DNA from: Camarhynchus parvulus
Lineage: Eukaryota > Chordata > Aves > Passeriformes > Thraupidae
Direction of reading: 5' to 3'
NCBI RefSeq assembly: GCF_901933205.1
Contig: NC_044574.1
Coordinates: 43,185,609-43,249,608 of the forward strand
Length of the DNA stretch: 64,000 bases
Positions 36,153 through 48,874 of the stretch are shown in pieces. Each line of letters starts with the position of its first letter. Position 1 is the first letter of the stretch. Under the pieces are notes generated by a model. That model worked only from the letters and a program-made list of their open reading frames with translations. It did no database searches and was not told the origin of the DNA. The position numbers and the translations under genes are program-made.

Positions 36153-39100
36153 TGAAAAGTAATAACCTCATCTGTGCCTCACTACTTTATCCAGAAAGGC
36201 AGGAAATTCAGATATATCATCACCAGCATTATAATCAAAAAGTTGAAATAATTCTGCAAGCTCCTGTAGAACAGAGGGTTTCTAATTCCAGCAGAAAATT
36301 ATAAGAATTTCCATGTTTCTTTGCTAAGATCTGGATTGTGTCTACTGACATAATTATGGAAGAGTGAAAAAGTGCTGCTGAATGTGTCTCATGGCTAGAG
36401 AGCACTGCAACCAAGAGGCACAGCATGGCTTCTTAGATGTCTCATGGAAGACCTGTTTTTCAGTGCTGCAGGTCTGCCTTTAATATTCATTAGTGATTTC
36501 AACCACATCTCGAGAAGTTTTAATGCCACTATATCTAGCAAGAGCCTCTTCAACACAGTACATGCAGTATCCTGTTTGAAGTGGTCTATCCTTCCTTTAT
36601 TATTAAATAAAATGGTTTGGTTTGCTTACAATTACTGCAGGACATAATAAGAGAAAGCAGGGGAAACTGAGGTGCTGCTATAACAGGGGAAGGTGGACCT
36701 GTAAAAGGGAAGTCAAACAGAGTTGTCCACTGTCCCCATTCTCCCTGCATTTACTTTATCACCATAACCAGCATTCACAACTTCTCCACTTATCCCTTTC
36801 AGACCAGGGAGCCCAAAAAAGAACAAGAAATAGTTACCTTTAGGTCTCCTGCTTCATCAACTCAGCATGGAGACAGCTTGTCATTTGCTCTGACACCATT
36901 TGTGCCCTAGAAGCTCTGAACTGAAATGGATGTCTCCAGACTCCAGGGACACCCAGAGGGAACTCCTACAGCACTGCTTACTTGGAATGTCTTTATAATT
37001 GTTAAATACAAGGAAACAAAACACACAAACCAAAACTATCTATCAAGACAATTATATTCCAATGCAACTGACACATCCAGCTAGTTACACTTTTTTATGG
37101 CTTTACTTCCAATGTAGAATGAGTTGAGCAACTTTCTGGGCACATAGGGGTTCCAAGGGTAATGGAATTTATAAAAGCACTCATTCAAAACACTCATCAG
37201 CAATCTTTTCCAGCAGTCCAGTCCAAATCAGCTATTTCAGTGATTATAATTTAGGAACCACAGTACTTATAATTTAGGAACCACACACTATGCCATGCCT
37301 AAAAAAATAAATTCCTAGAGATAACTAGAATGCTTCAGAAAACACTGAATTAAGACAAAGATTGTTGCAAGAGGGAGGAAAGAGCTGCGAGGACGTATGT
37401 TAGCAGAATCTTTCATCTCTTTCAGGCTTTGCAGAAGTCATTCTCCATGTACCAGTTCCTTGATTTCTAGAGGTGAATGGACTCTAGCTTGGCAGGAAGG
37501 AACCAAAAATGCCAGTCTGCTTCTACAATAATTTCCTAGAGATAATATAGAGAATTGAGATAATTATTTAGACACATCTCAGATAACCCCACTGCCTGAA
37601 ACTAAAATTTCAACTCTTAAAAGTCACAAACTTCTCCTGTTCCCAGGTTGAGCCTGAAATCAGGGAACAGAAAACAAACCCTTGGTTTTGGAGCATAATG
37701 CTCTCATAGCCACTCCAGAGATAGAATTCTGCCTTATCTGCCAAGCTTTTTTTTTTTTGGCAATAGCTCTCATTGTTTGCTTCAATCTGAAGACAGAGAA
37801 TTGAAAAACAGCACTACTACTTGTTTTTTCTTCTCCAAGTACAGTCCTACTGCAATGAATGACATCCATAAGGGAGTCCTTGGTAGAAAAATGTGATAAT
37901 GTGTGGCTTTCAACTGTACCTTGGTTCCTAAAAGCAAGAAAATTTTGACAAGCTCCTGTACTCACTGTTTTCTTTTTGGCTACTTCTATGTTGAGCCTGA
38001 AGGCACTTCACTGACCCCATACAGTGCCTAATACTGGTGCCTGAACTTAACTTGTTAGGACCAAGCACAATTTTTACAGGCACTGGCAGAACTGGAATTC
38101 CAGAACCAGATATTACACACCTAAAAGCAGAGGACTTGTATTGATATTTGAGCACTTGTCTCAAATTATTAGTCTTACCTCTAAGCAGATTCACAGTAGC
38201 ATTTCAGTATATACAGAAACACTCTATTACTCAAGGATATAAATTTTCCATGTACAATCTTTGCACATGCCATGTGCAGACATGTTTCTGCTTTCTCAGC
38301 TCAGATGTAGCACCATATGCATCTAAATATCTGTGTGCTAGGAATATTAGATCCTTACTGATCCTACTTTGCTGAAGAACATCATGTATCTTCTGTGTAA
38401 AATTAGTTTCCCTGATTCTGCTACAATCAGCAGTTTGCCCAAGCAAACAACTGCTCTAACAGGATTCATTACAGACAAAATGAGATTGAAATTCCATTGT
38501 TGATTAGTGAAAAAAACAAACTCCATTTTTATTCAGCATGAGCATCTTATTTGCTTTGTATTCCTAGAAAATTAAATGTGCTGGGAAGAGTACACATTTG
38601 TCAGGGAACAGCCTGTCTTAAATCTTTGTTTTGAGCAGTTAGTGGCAACTTCTCTCCTTTTCAAATTAAGGAAACTCTAGTTCTATTTTCCACAGAAGCA
38701 TAATTTTCTTGCTATGAACTATCTGCACTTCGGTATAAAATACTTTGAGATTTGCATTGAACTAATCAATAGTTAGGTCTAATTAAACTTTCTACTTTAA
38801 TTACATAAGTTGTTGCTTTTAGAGACTTTATGAAAACATCAGGGATGATAACGACACTTTCATTTCATGCTCTCTTAGCCCCCTAAGCCTTTCAATAATC
38901 CCTTCAGTACAGATGCCCATTCTGGCACCAGGTGGCTTGATGTCTGTACTAGAGTCAATTAAACCTGGCCATCTTGGCCACATTCAGGATTACTGACTAC
39001 CAGAGAAGGTCATGGTCATAACCAATGCCTGACAAACAACTGGCTGCTGGCATCTCATCCACAGAGCCCCACCTTTCTTTTCTTGCCCTATCCCTGCTTA

Positions 39101-42100
39101 TAAGTGCAAACAATGGATACATAGCTATTATTCTGTGTTGCTGGGCTGCTTGGAACAGAAATTGTACCACCATCTTTTGACTGTAAGGAGAACTACACCT
39201 TTAGGAAGCCTCCCTTCTATATTAAGTTCCTGCAGGAAGTAATCTTTAATCCAGTGAATGAAACATACAGATTCATTTAAATATGGAGACACAAGATGAA
39301 CAGTGTAGGGCATAGGCAAAGTCCTTTACAAAAAGCAATCTGGTTTGAACAGATTCTTAAGAAGGCCCCTAATTTTGGGCATCTATGTATACCCAAGAAA
39401 AAATACATTAACAGTCCTAAATGTGTCAGTTCTGGTGCATATATGTCTATTTCACATGTCCTAGCAAACTGCTTGGAAGCAGCCCATTATGACTGGAAAC
39501 AGCTCCATGTCTCCTTTGGCACTTCCAGCCTGTGACTACGATGTGCTTGGTTCTTGGGCAGAGCGGTACAGATTGAAGTTGGTATTAAATAAAGACTCGT
39601 TGATGATCATTGAGCAGTTTATATCTACAGCTATTCAGAAGTGACAGACAGTACCACTTATGGAAATGTACAGTGATCTATGCAAAATTATTACAGTTCT
39701 TAGGGAGGTTTCATACCGAATCAGTTAACTATCTTTACTGAAAGTCTTAGAAACAAGGATTCTTACATTTCTATGCCTAGACAAAGTTCTTCTGGAACAA
39801 ATCAGAAACACTTTGGAGATGCTCATAACAGGTATTCAGAGGTTGGTTATCCTACTCAGTGCTCGTACACAAAATTGGGATATTTTGAAACAAAGTTAAA
39901 AGACAATACTGATATTTATGGGCAATTGCAGATGCATTTCATGTATTTATAAAAGGTAAATTCCAAAGCACTGCAAATAAGCAAACATATTTAAAATCCA
40001 AAGCAATATGCTAATAGGTACACTCTCCTTTTGACATTAAGAACAGTTTGGGGAGTGGAGTGTTTAATAACATTCCTCTGCATAGCAACAATGGTTCTGC
40101 TGGATATCTGACAACAGAAACACTGGTTTAATACTCTGTGATCTAACAACAGCATTTTTGCTAGTCCCTGAAAAAAAACCACTGGCATTTTGGGTGTGCA
40201 TTATGGCATGTGTGGTTTAGTAGTGCTTAACCATTTTATAAATTCAGGGAAAATTTTGGTTTCAGTGAAGTCAATGGGATATTTGCTAAATGCCTCCATG
40301 GAGTTGGGTTTTCATACCTAATATTTAAGAAGAGGGGCTGTGGTCTGAGGAAGAGGAAAGAAGAAAGTAAAAAAGTTTGGGGTTTTTTTCCATTGCAAAC
40401 AAAAAAGGTCACAATAAACACTAATGGGTAAAATCCAAGTTTTTGGTAAGATTTTTTTCCCCCTATCAATTATGCCATGCTGTACACAGTTTTTAAGCAA
40501 CTCTCAATCCATTTATCTACGTACATATGCAAAGAAATTGGAAAACAGTACATACATGTACACAGGCTAAAAAGTCAAGAGAGGTGCTGTTTTTCATTTC
40601 CTTCTCCCACTAGCATAGATCCACTAATACTCAGTCCTGTGTGTGTTGCCAGAATTACATAGGGTAATAAAGAACAGAGTAGAGGTACTAATTCAAAGAC
40701 CTCCTTTTGTTCTCATGTGTAAGTTATTGAACTTACAAAATAGTGGTGAGGGATCTTCACAGTGACATTTCATTCTGATCTTTGATCTAGACCCTCTGTA
40801 AGAGATCATATACCACAGTACTGAAGTACCTAGCTCCCTCACACTGGAAAACCAGGGCACAGACTCAGCCTTTTTTCCTGCTGGATGGAGGGAATGCATC
40901 ACTGCTAAATAATTCAACAAAACCACCTTGTATATTCCATACTCCTCAGCAGCAATAAAAGCACTCATTTCCTCCCCCACGACTCCCTTAAATTACATAG
41001 AATCTACTTTTATCCTGGGTATTTATAAATAGAGCATGAAAAATAGTTTTTCTGTAACTAGTAACAATGTTTCTTTAGTTGTACACAGCACCTAAAAAGT
41101 TGATCACTGCAGTAAATCCTTTCCATCTGCTGGTTCAGAAAATAAATTGTCACTGGATCTCTCAAGGCATGGGAACCCTTGATCTCAAATCTACTGTCTT
41201 ACCAAAGGTGCTCGTTATTGTCATGATGAGCCTCAAGAATTGGAAGTGTACCTAACTTTTGATCTCTCTTACATGCCTGTACCTGGTAGTACTGCTGGTG
41301 TAAGGATATGGCTTTGTGAAAAGCCACATACTGAGGTTTGTGCATCATCAGTCAGATGAAAGAATGCTTATCTCTCACAATGGGATAATGACTCATTTAG
41401 AGCCCAGTGAAGGAACCAGCCTGAATGTCATCTAGAAAGGAGAATACTGTCTAGCTAACATCTGAAATACATCAACATTTCTACAATAAGGTGAATGGTT
41501 ACATGTCCTGTATGAGAATATTTAAACTGACCCCGAAGAAAGTGATGAATTACAGGAAAACATTAAGGAAAAGAGGCATAATGCTTGAATCTGAACAGAA
41601 TTCCAAGAAAAGTTTGGCCACTTACCACATGCCTGTAACCCGTAAATATAGGGAGTTTTTCAGTGACATTTAAATGCAAAGTAGTGGGCTTTGTCCAAGA
41701 ATTAGATCCCAGCCATAAAGCACCAAGGTATTCTGACTGCTTGCTAGCTGAAGATGAGCTCAAGTAAAGGTGGATAACAAGATTTGCTTTTATTTCTTCT
41801 GGTTTGCTGATACACCTACTAACTTTGCTGTCCATATTTGGCTTATGTAAATATATTATCCTTTGACTTATCTTATGAGGGATTTAGGTTAACTGGCAAT
41901 AAATACAACATTCTTCTCTGATGGGTGTGGATGATCATTAAGACATGGGTATTGGAGCCATTTTCAAAGTGCCCAGTCCCCACCAGTAATAATCATACTG
42001 AGTCAAGAAAAAGTTAGGAGGATTTCCTTTTTCTAAGCTGTTCTGCCTGCTGGGAAGCTGGCAATCCAGTGTTAGTGTGAAGAAAATGTCATCCCCAAAG

Positions 42101-42719
42101 ATTATCACTGGCTGGAGATATCCCAGCATGCAAGAGACCTGCAGGGAGAATGCCAGGACCATGAATCAAACCTCATCAATGATTCATGACAAATTACTCT
42201 ATCTGGGCCAGGCAGCACTAAGCAAGAACCTGATATGTACATGTACACTCCTAAACTGCATCAGAAATGTTTGGCACATCCCCTGAGACTGAACGTTCCT
42301 GTTCCTTGCTCACCAATGACAAGAGATACTTCTCCCTCTGAAAGAATAGTTAGCAATCCTAACTCCAATGTAGGACAAGACTGCAAAGCAGGCAACAATT
42401 TCCCATGCATCGCTTCTTTAGGGGCATTATTAGCTTGCTTATCATCACTGTTCTTTCCTAAGATTTTTCAATACAATACAAGCATTCAGACAAAAATAAA
42501 GTTTTGTAAAGTTATATGTTGTAGGCTTCATGAGTTGCAGCTGTATACTCTGTCTCATGCTTGATTAGAGAGGTTTTTTCTAACAATTTTGGACTTTCCA
42601 TTTACAATACTCAGCAGAAATATTTGTGGTGACATTTGAAAGTGCTCAAAATGAGTATTCCTTCCTATTTCAATAAGAACTCTGCATTAGACCCCTGTTG
42701 AAAAGACCAATACAAGCAA
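36153..42719. other. Single-copy non-coding DNA, no gene seen
   Basis: All frames are 101 codons or shorter and unrecognised. Small features are the 19-bp direct repeat at 37244-37285 and an oligo-T at about 37747-37759. A possible scrap of old repeat, AGTGAAGTCAATGGGAT, lies at 40264-40280. The 38870-39060 part is slightly GC-richer, but nothing coding was found. Confidence 0.5.
37244..37285 (+). repeat. 19-bp direct repeat, period 23
   Basis: TTATAATTTAGGAACCACA occurs at 37244-37262 and exactly again at 37267-37285. It is a recent-looking local duplication in otherwise unique DNA. Confidence 0.93.
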
Positions 42720-42910
42720 AATAAAAATCATTTGCATAGAAAACTGATCCACAAAATAGGAGTGTTCACTGCATGGACAGCAATATTTCATGATTTTTCA
42801 TTTTCACAGAAACACGTTTGCATGCTCAATTACCGGCTACAAATGAATTCTGAGATTTCTCTACACGCCACAGCATGAAAGAGATGATCTACATTTGATC
42901 CTAAATGCCC
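42720..42910. other. Candidate conserved non-coding element with POU octamer
   Basis: A perfect POU octamer ATTTGCAT lies at 42730-42737. A second octamer-like GTTTGCAT lies at 42816-42823, followed closely by a CAATTA homeodomain core. CpGs are retained near 42815, 42834 and 42866. No frame passes through. The motif grouping suggests an enhancer, but only cross-species alignment could show it. Confidence 0.28.
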
Positions 42911-45249
42911 GGCAGGTCTGTGCTCTGATATGCCTTTGTCTCTCGTCCCATTTTTCTTCAAAACCTCAAACTTCTTTTTGAAATGTGCCCACCTTATGCA
43001 TATGCTTTCAAGCTCTTATTCTATACCAAAAATACCTGGAAAACATGATGACAGCATAAGGGAAGAAAGCTACAGTTATTTTAAAACATCAGGGTTGGCA
43101 GCATATTCTGGAAAATGCCAAAGGGTTTGTGGAATAAATTCCATTTGGCAAGTTTAGAGAGAAAATAATCCAGCTGCTTTCAAACACCAAATGCACCACT
43201 AAAAAGTGGTCTCTAAAATTCCCGAAACATCTTAAATCAGCAAAACATACCATCCTCCTACACCAAACAAAAAACAACAGCAACAAAAGAACCTCAAAAC
43301 ACTCCTATTTACATAGACTGCAATACTAGCTGAAGTATGTCTGTTCCAGGCAGTCTGTCAAAGAATACACTTATATGGTACAAAGGGCAGAGTTGAAGGA
43401 TTTTCTGATGCTTCAGGCTATTGCAAAGCTAGGCAAAAAGATGAAAGCAGTCATACTGATTAGGGACCTAGGATAAGAAATCAGGCTGAGCCATGAGATG
43501 ATTGGTATCCTTTGCAAAAGCGCCTCTATCCACTTGATTACAGCCCTGCAGTGACCGTATCGTTGAACAGGAGTTACTGGCTTAGTGTTCACTGAAGTTG
43601 GCCGTGACCTTCTACTACATTTAAAAGGTCTTTGAATCAGATGCTAAAGGAACAAGCATCATCTATTTATGCATCCTCTTCCAAATTTAAGTACAACCTG
43701 TTCAACTCCTTCAGGACATGCAGGGCACATAGAACACACTCTTAGTAAAACTGGAACTTAGTCCCTTTTTTATGTAATTCTATCTCCTTTAATGTAATTA
43801 GAGAAAAGACACAGAGGACCTTCTGCAGAAATGGCAAGAATACTATCCTTTTAATTCTAAAGAGAATCTGTATTTTCAGGCAGTTGCCCCTTGTCATTGC
43901 TCCTTCAACAGAATATCTACTGGCATAGGTTCCTAGCTCTGCCTCTCACAGCCACATCCACATGGCAGAGGTTTATACCCTGCACAATCCAGCAACTTGT
44001 GAAACTGCACTCCAAAATGGATTTGCAAAAAGGCTTGGCCCTAGTGAAGCGTGAACATATTTTATTTCATTTTTAACTTGAAAGTTTCCCAGAAGGTTTG
44101 AAGTCAGTCACACAAGTGAAGGTAAGGTAGTTTCCAGTAAATAAAAGACAAGTAGACCACTGGAATTTACTGACAGAATACTATTCAGGGACAACAGTCT
44201 GGATGTCCAAAATGCTAGCATAGTGTCCTATGGAAAGAGTCCTTCTTGTAGGTAACTAATAATCAAAGGTAAGAAGCAAAATGAATAAACATTCTATTGG
44301 AAGTTCCTTTCATCTCTCTTTATCTCCTGATGGTTCTCCAGTTTGTGAGGAGCTTTGAAACTCACATTTCAAGGTGGTAATTTCCAGCTAGTCTTTAAAA
44401 AGATAAGTATCAAATCTAAGCAAAAGCAGTTCAGTAACTCTGCAGTATGAAAAATAAACACAAACTTTTCCATTACTAAACATACACACAAAGAACATTA
44501 AAGAGACTTGTGCTGAAGTGGCTGGAGATAGAAGGCACATATTTGGCTGGCAACATGGCTAAATAAGAATAAATGGCTCTACATTTTCCAATTAAAATGG
44601 GATTTATTTTGACTGATCTGCTGTAAACTAGACTTTTTGTCCTTTATCAAGTGTTTTCTTTCAACCCGAAAGGAAGCAGCTAGGGAAAAATCATGCTGTG
44701 CTTGTGTACAATTAACTTAGCCAAGCAATGAAACATTCAAAGAAGAAACAGAACAGCCCTGTCTGGGATATGCAAATTTTTGTTCCATGCTTACACAGTG
44801 GTGAACATCCAGTATGGTAAAAGCACTCTAGCTTCCAATATCTGTGTATTTGTTATATCCTATTAACGTGTCACTTCCACAGTCTCTATTAAAAAAACCT
44901 GAATGAATTACAAAAACCATAACATCATAGAAAGCTCTATTTGGTAATGAATATTGGCACTGGGGTTTCAATACCCAAAGTGATACCTGTTAGTGCCTAT
45001 GGATAGAGTAGTTTATAATTTAAGAACCAACCCACTATAGAGGGTCTGTGTAATTTCTTACACATTATCTCAGCCCTATGATTTCACATGTCTAGAGTGC
45101 TCCAGCATGCTCTATTGGACATTTCATCTTACACCTTCTCCCTGAACATGTCTTTTTTCCATACTCTACTTGGCTTTTAATTTGCCAGCAGCTGCATTGT
45201 TAGGAATTGAGCAAACAAGCAGAAATCATCTTACTTTTATCACTTTTCA
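42911..45249. other. Non-coding DNA, no gene seen
   Basis: Short frames only (75 codons or fewer) and no recognised repeats or RNA genes. Confidence 0.55.
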
Positions 45250-45394
45250 TGTCCAGAGAAGGGCAATGGAGATGGAGAAGGGTATAGAGAATAAGTCTTA
45301 TGAGGAGCGGCTGAGGGAGCTGGGGTTGTTTAGTCTGGAGAAAAGGAGGCTCAAGGATGACCTTACTTCCCACTACAACTGCCTGAAAGGAGGT
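45250..45394 (+). mobile_element. CR1 LINE internal fragment (ORF2 C-terminus)
   Basis: About 145 bases match the CR1 ORF2 C-terminal coding region. The frame reads VQRRAMEMEKGIENKSYEER and then LRELGLFSLEKRRLKDD, the same block as in the element at 35.4-36.2 kb but on the opposite strand. The match stops abruptly after the LKGG motif, without the untranslated region or the ATTCTATG tail, and begins just before VQRR. It is therefore missing both ends, which implies a later deletion or rearrangement, since ordinary CR1 insertions keep the 3' end. The 108-codon frame at 45170-45496 that includes it also takes in unrelated flanking sequence and is not a gene. Confidence 0.92.
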
Positions 45395-48300
45395 CAGTAC
45401 CAGTTTGAATTGACAGAGTTTATTTTCCTGCATGAGGATAAGATACTCCAAGAAAGTTACTTTAAAAATTTGAAACAGCACTTACCATACTCATGAAGGA
45501 CTAAACTGGAGTTTTACCCTTTTTACTTAAAACAATATTGTTATATTGCAAGTCTTGTTCTGAAAAGGTCTTTTTATAACCATTTATGCTAAGACGTACG
45601 AGTAAAAGAAATCTTTTGGTCTCAACAGAAACTTAGTTGAAAAAGCAACTCCTCTTCTAAAGAAATTTCATTTTTCAGCTACAAACAGAGGAAGCCATTT
45701 CCAAAACCATTCTTTCTATGGCCTTCGCTGTGCTGGAGAATAAGATTATCATCTAACTGTAACCTTGTTCCTGCCAGCAAAAATTAGAGCACCCATTTAA
45801 ACTGAGTGAAGGCTTTCAGTAGCCAGCCCTGCTAAAATTGAGTGTTTGCTTCTGGCATGTCCTTTCCTAGCAGTAACCAGGACTAGTGAGACACAAAGTT
45901 GTGTCAGTGGGTGGAAAAGCAGAAGCCAGTACATAGAACACTGAATGTTCTTCATTATTAATTAATGCATTTCTGTAAGTGCTGACATTGTTCTGACATC
46001 TTTGAGGTCCAATCCTGACATATTTGCACTACATTTGTGCACCTGACTGCCATGATGTACACATGAAAGAAGAGCAATGACAACAGCAGAGGTTTCAGCT
46101 CTGACATTACTCAGGCACATGCAGAACAGAGTCTTGTGCTGCTTCAACCACCATACAACAACACCTACATTCAGCCTGCCTCAGGTTGTCTGGGGCATCT
46201 TTCCTTTGTGTTGCAGGTAGACCCATATCGAGGGAAATAAAAATCCTTGGGTGTCAGGCTCTCTGGATCATTCACCACACCATCTGGCAGTGATAATGAA
46301 AATATCAGACCTTTGTAGAAAAAGCTATTAAAAAATTACAGCAAACTTCTCCGTGATTTTGCTTCCCAGGAAAATCAAATGCAAGTATTTTAGTATAATA
46401 TCTGATCAACCAACTTTCAATAGAATAACACTTGAAATTAACTCCAAATCGATGTCGGTTCTATTCTATTTGAAAATCTACTTTTTTTTCTTCTAAAGAA
46501 TTTTATTTCCCTTGTTGCCAGCATTTGTGCTTTGCCTTAAGCTAGTCAAAATACCCAATTCTTTATAGTTTTGCATTCTTCTCCTCCAGGGACATTCTTC
46601 TGTCAGCTCAGCACGGCCTTTTTCATTATATATTCTTTTTTTGCTTTCTTTTCCTCCCAAGCCCTCTCGCTTCTGTGCTCATATTTACTAGATACAAGCA
46701 TATTTTATATCTCCCCACTATTACTTTCCTTGGGTTTCTTTAAGTCCTTCTATCCCATTTAATAAGAAATACACTCATATTGCTTACTTCTCATCTCCAT
46801 GCAGTCATCAACTTGTTCCACCTCTTTTTTTCTTTCAGTCCTTTTCCTCCTCAGCCTTATATCACCTGCCTCTGTTCCTAACACTGTCAAACTGATAAAT
46901 TGTTTCTTGTGTCCACAGGCTGTAGACAGTTGGGCAGTACTCACTTCTTCAAAGTTAGCATCCATTCAGGAAATGGGGTATTTGTAACTCAAAGCCAAGA
47001 ATTGCTGTCTCACAGCTGTTTGAGACCAATAAGATGCCACTGTGGATACAACCTGCTCTTAGGAGACTTAAAAAATTGGGGATTACAACATTTCATCAAT
47101 ATTAACCCTGTACTGATCTTTAGAACAACTGCAGTTAAAATTTTCCATTCCAATTGACATAACTTGAGTGACTATGAATTTCATTCATTTCAAAAGCCTA
47201 ACCTCAGTCCTGTGAGGAGTCATTGGCTATAGCAGAATGATAGAAGTCATATCCAGACTCATTTCTAGACAGTTGAGGGAGCAGCAGGCGTAAAATACAA
47301 TGGGACTCATTTGGCAGAAAAAAATTGAGAGGTCAGTAATCATAAGGAGAAAAACTGCAAAATCATCATCTTCAGATAGAGCTTGCTTAAATATTCATGG
47401 AACATAAGATATCCATTGGTCCCACAAAATTTCAAGAATTAGAAGGAACCATAAATAAATTGTAACAAGTAACCCTAATGACAGGCGTACATATGTTTTC
47501 CTCTACCTATGTTTATCCAACCAAACCAGCACAAAAGCACACTTAGATGGGAAATTATCTCAATAGCATGAAAGAAGGTTTACAAATTCTGACTTCCCAG
47601 ACCAGGACAGGTGCAGAGGGCAGAGCCACAATTAGGTGAAAGCTACTGGTCTCAGCTTGGCTGGGCAGGAGAGAAAAAAGGAGATACTATCAAGTACAGG
47701 CAGAGCAGCTCTTCAGACAACAGTAACTCGTAGAAGAGGCGGTTTTTAAAAGACAGTTTAGAATCTGGCTGTGGTCTTAACACTTGGTCTTAATGAGCTG
47801 GACTGAACTTGCTCCAGCAGAGTTGTGCTTAAAGCTGCTTTTCTGGACAGAGGGCTGCTATCCTGGTCTAATTGAAATAATTCCTGGCCTCCTGTAATTA
47901 ACTTGGGTTTGGGGTTTTGCTGTGAAGACCGCTATTAAAAAGCAAGCTGCTTAGTGGTAGCAGTACTGTTTGTATTACAACAGCACCTCTAAAACCTAGT
48001 CATGGCTCATGATTCCAGTGTCCTGAGGCTGTACTGACAATGAAGAAAAATCATGCACGCCACAAGATGGAAGCACTGTGTCTTTCTCCAGCTTGGCAAT
48101 ATGGCTCAGCATTTCAAGTTTGTCTCTTTGTGGACACATGATTTCCTGTTGCCCACTGAATACTGGCCTGGGAACCAACCCACAATGCTGAAATATTATT
48201 CATCATCTATCCAAATATGAAGCCACCTTCCTCAAGGCAGGGTCTGCTGCAGGGAGAGTAGGTGACTACTGTAGGTACTTACATGGTTCCCATCAGAGCA

Positions 48301-48817
48301 GCACTGAGGCAGCTCACTGTCCCTCATGCATTCGTCATTACAATGCCTCCTCTGTAAAGAGGTTGTCTAGGTCCTGACAGACCTTATTGACAAAGCTCAT
48401 TGCCCAAGATGATTTAAAAACAAAAAAGTAGGAACTAAATAAATTTTCCTGGTGGGCACAGAGCTCAGAGTCTACTATTCTCTGAATGACCTTTCCTTGC
48501 ATCACGCTAGGTTTGCATACCATATCAAGTTTAGATATAAATGTTTACACAGCACATCTAATTTCTTTCTTTTAAAAAAGAAAAGTGTAAGGTAGTGGTA
48601 TGCTACCAAAAGACCCTGAACACTACAGGGTTTCATAGCTTTAAAGGACTGAAAATTATCTTAAGACCTATTTTGTTAATCCCGTTTCATTTACAACAGT
48701 CATGTCATTTCACAAATAGCTGCTGTATAGTCGTATTTGCACTTGCACTGCATTTCCTCCACATTTTTATACAGCAAGCAAAATTTTATTACCCTATTTG
48801 AAGAGATGCTGAAACTC
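45395..48817. other. Non-coding DNA with a pyrimidine-rich patch
   Basis: The plus strand is clearly pyrimidine-rich at about 46560-46880, similar in texture to 12.5-14.35 kb. Frames are 85 codons or shorter and unrecognised. No other repeats or RNA genes were identified. Confidence 0.5.
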
Positions 48818-48874
48818 AAAGAAAATAAAACAAACAAAACAAAAAATAAAACAAATAAAACAAAAAATAAAATT
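48818..48874 (+). repeat. (AAAAC)/(AAAAT)-type simple repeat
   Basis: A-rich words ending in C or T alternate over almost 60 bases. The complementary strand is T-rich and produces a Phe/Val/Leu-repeat frame (48700-49026) that is not a gene. It may be the decayed A-rich end of an unrecognised insertion. Confidence 0.9.

Noticed and set aside
44915..44935. ATCATAGAAA resembling a reversed CR1 tail
   Set aside because: It lacks the full 8-bp tail unit CATAGAAT and no adjacent CR1 sequence follows.
45170..45496. 108-codon frame at the CR1 fragment
   Set aside because: Only its middle is CR1 ORF2; the ends are unrelated flanking DNA. It is annotated as a mobile-element fragment.
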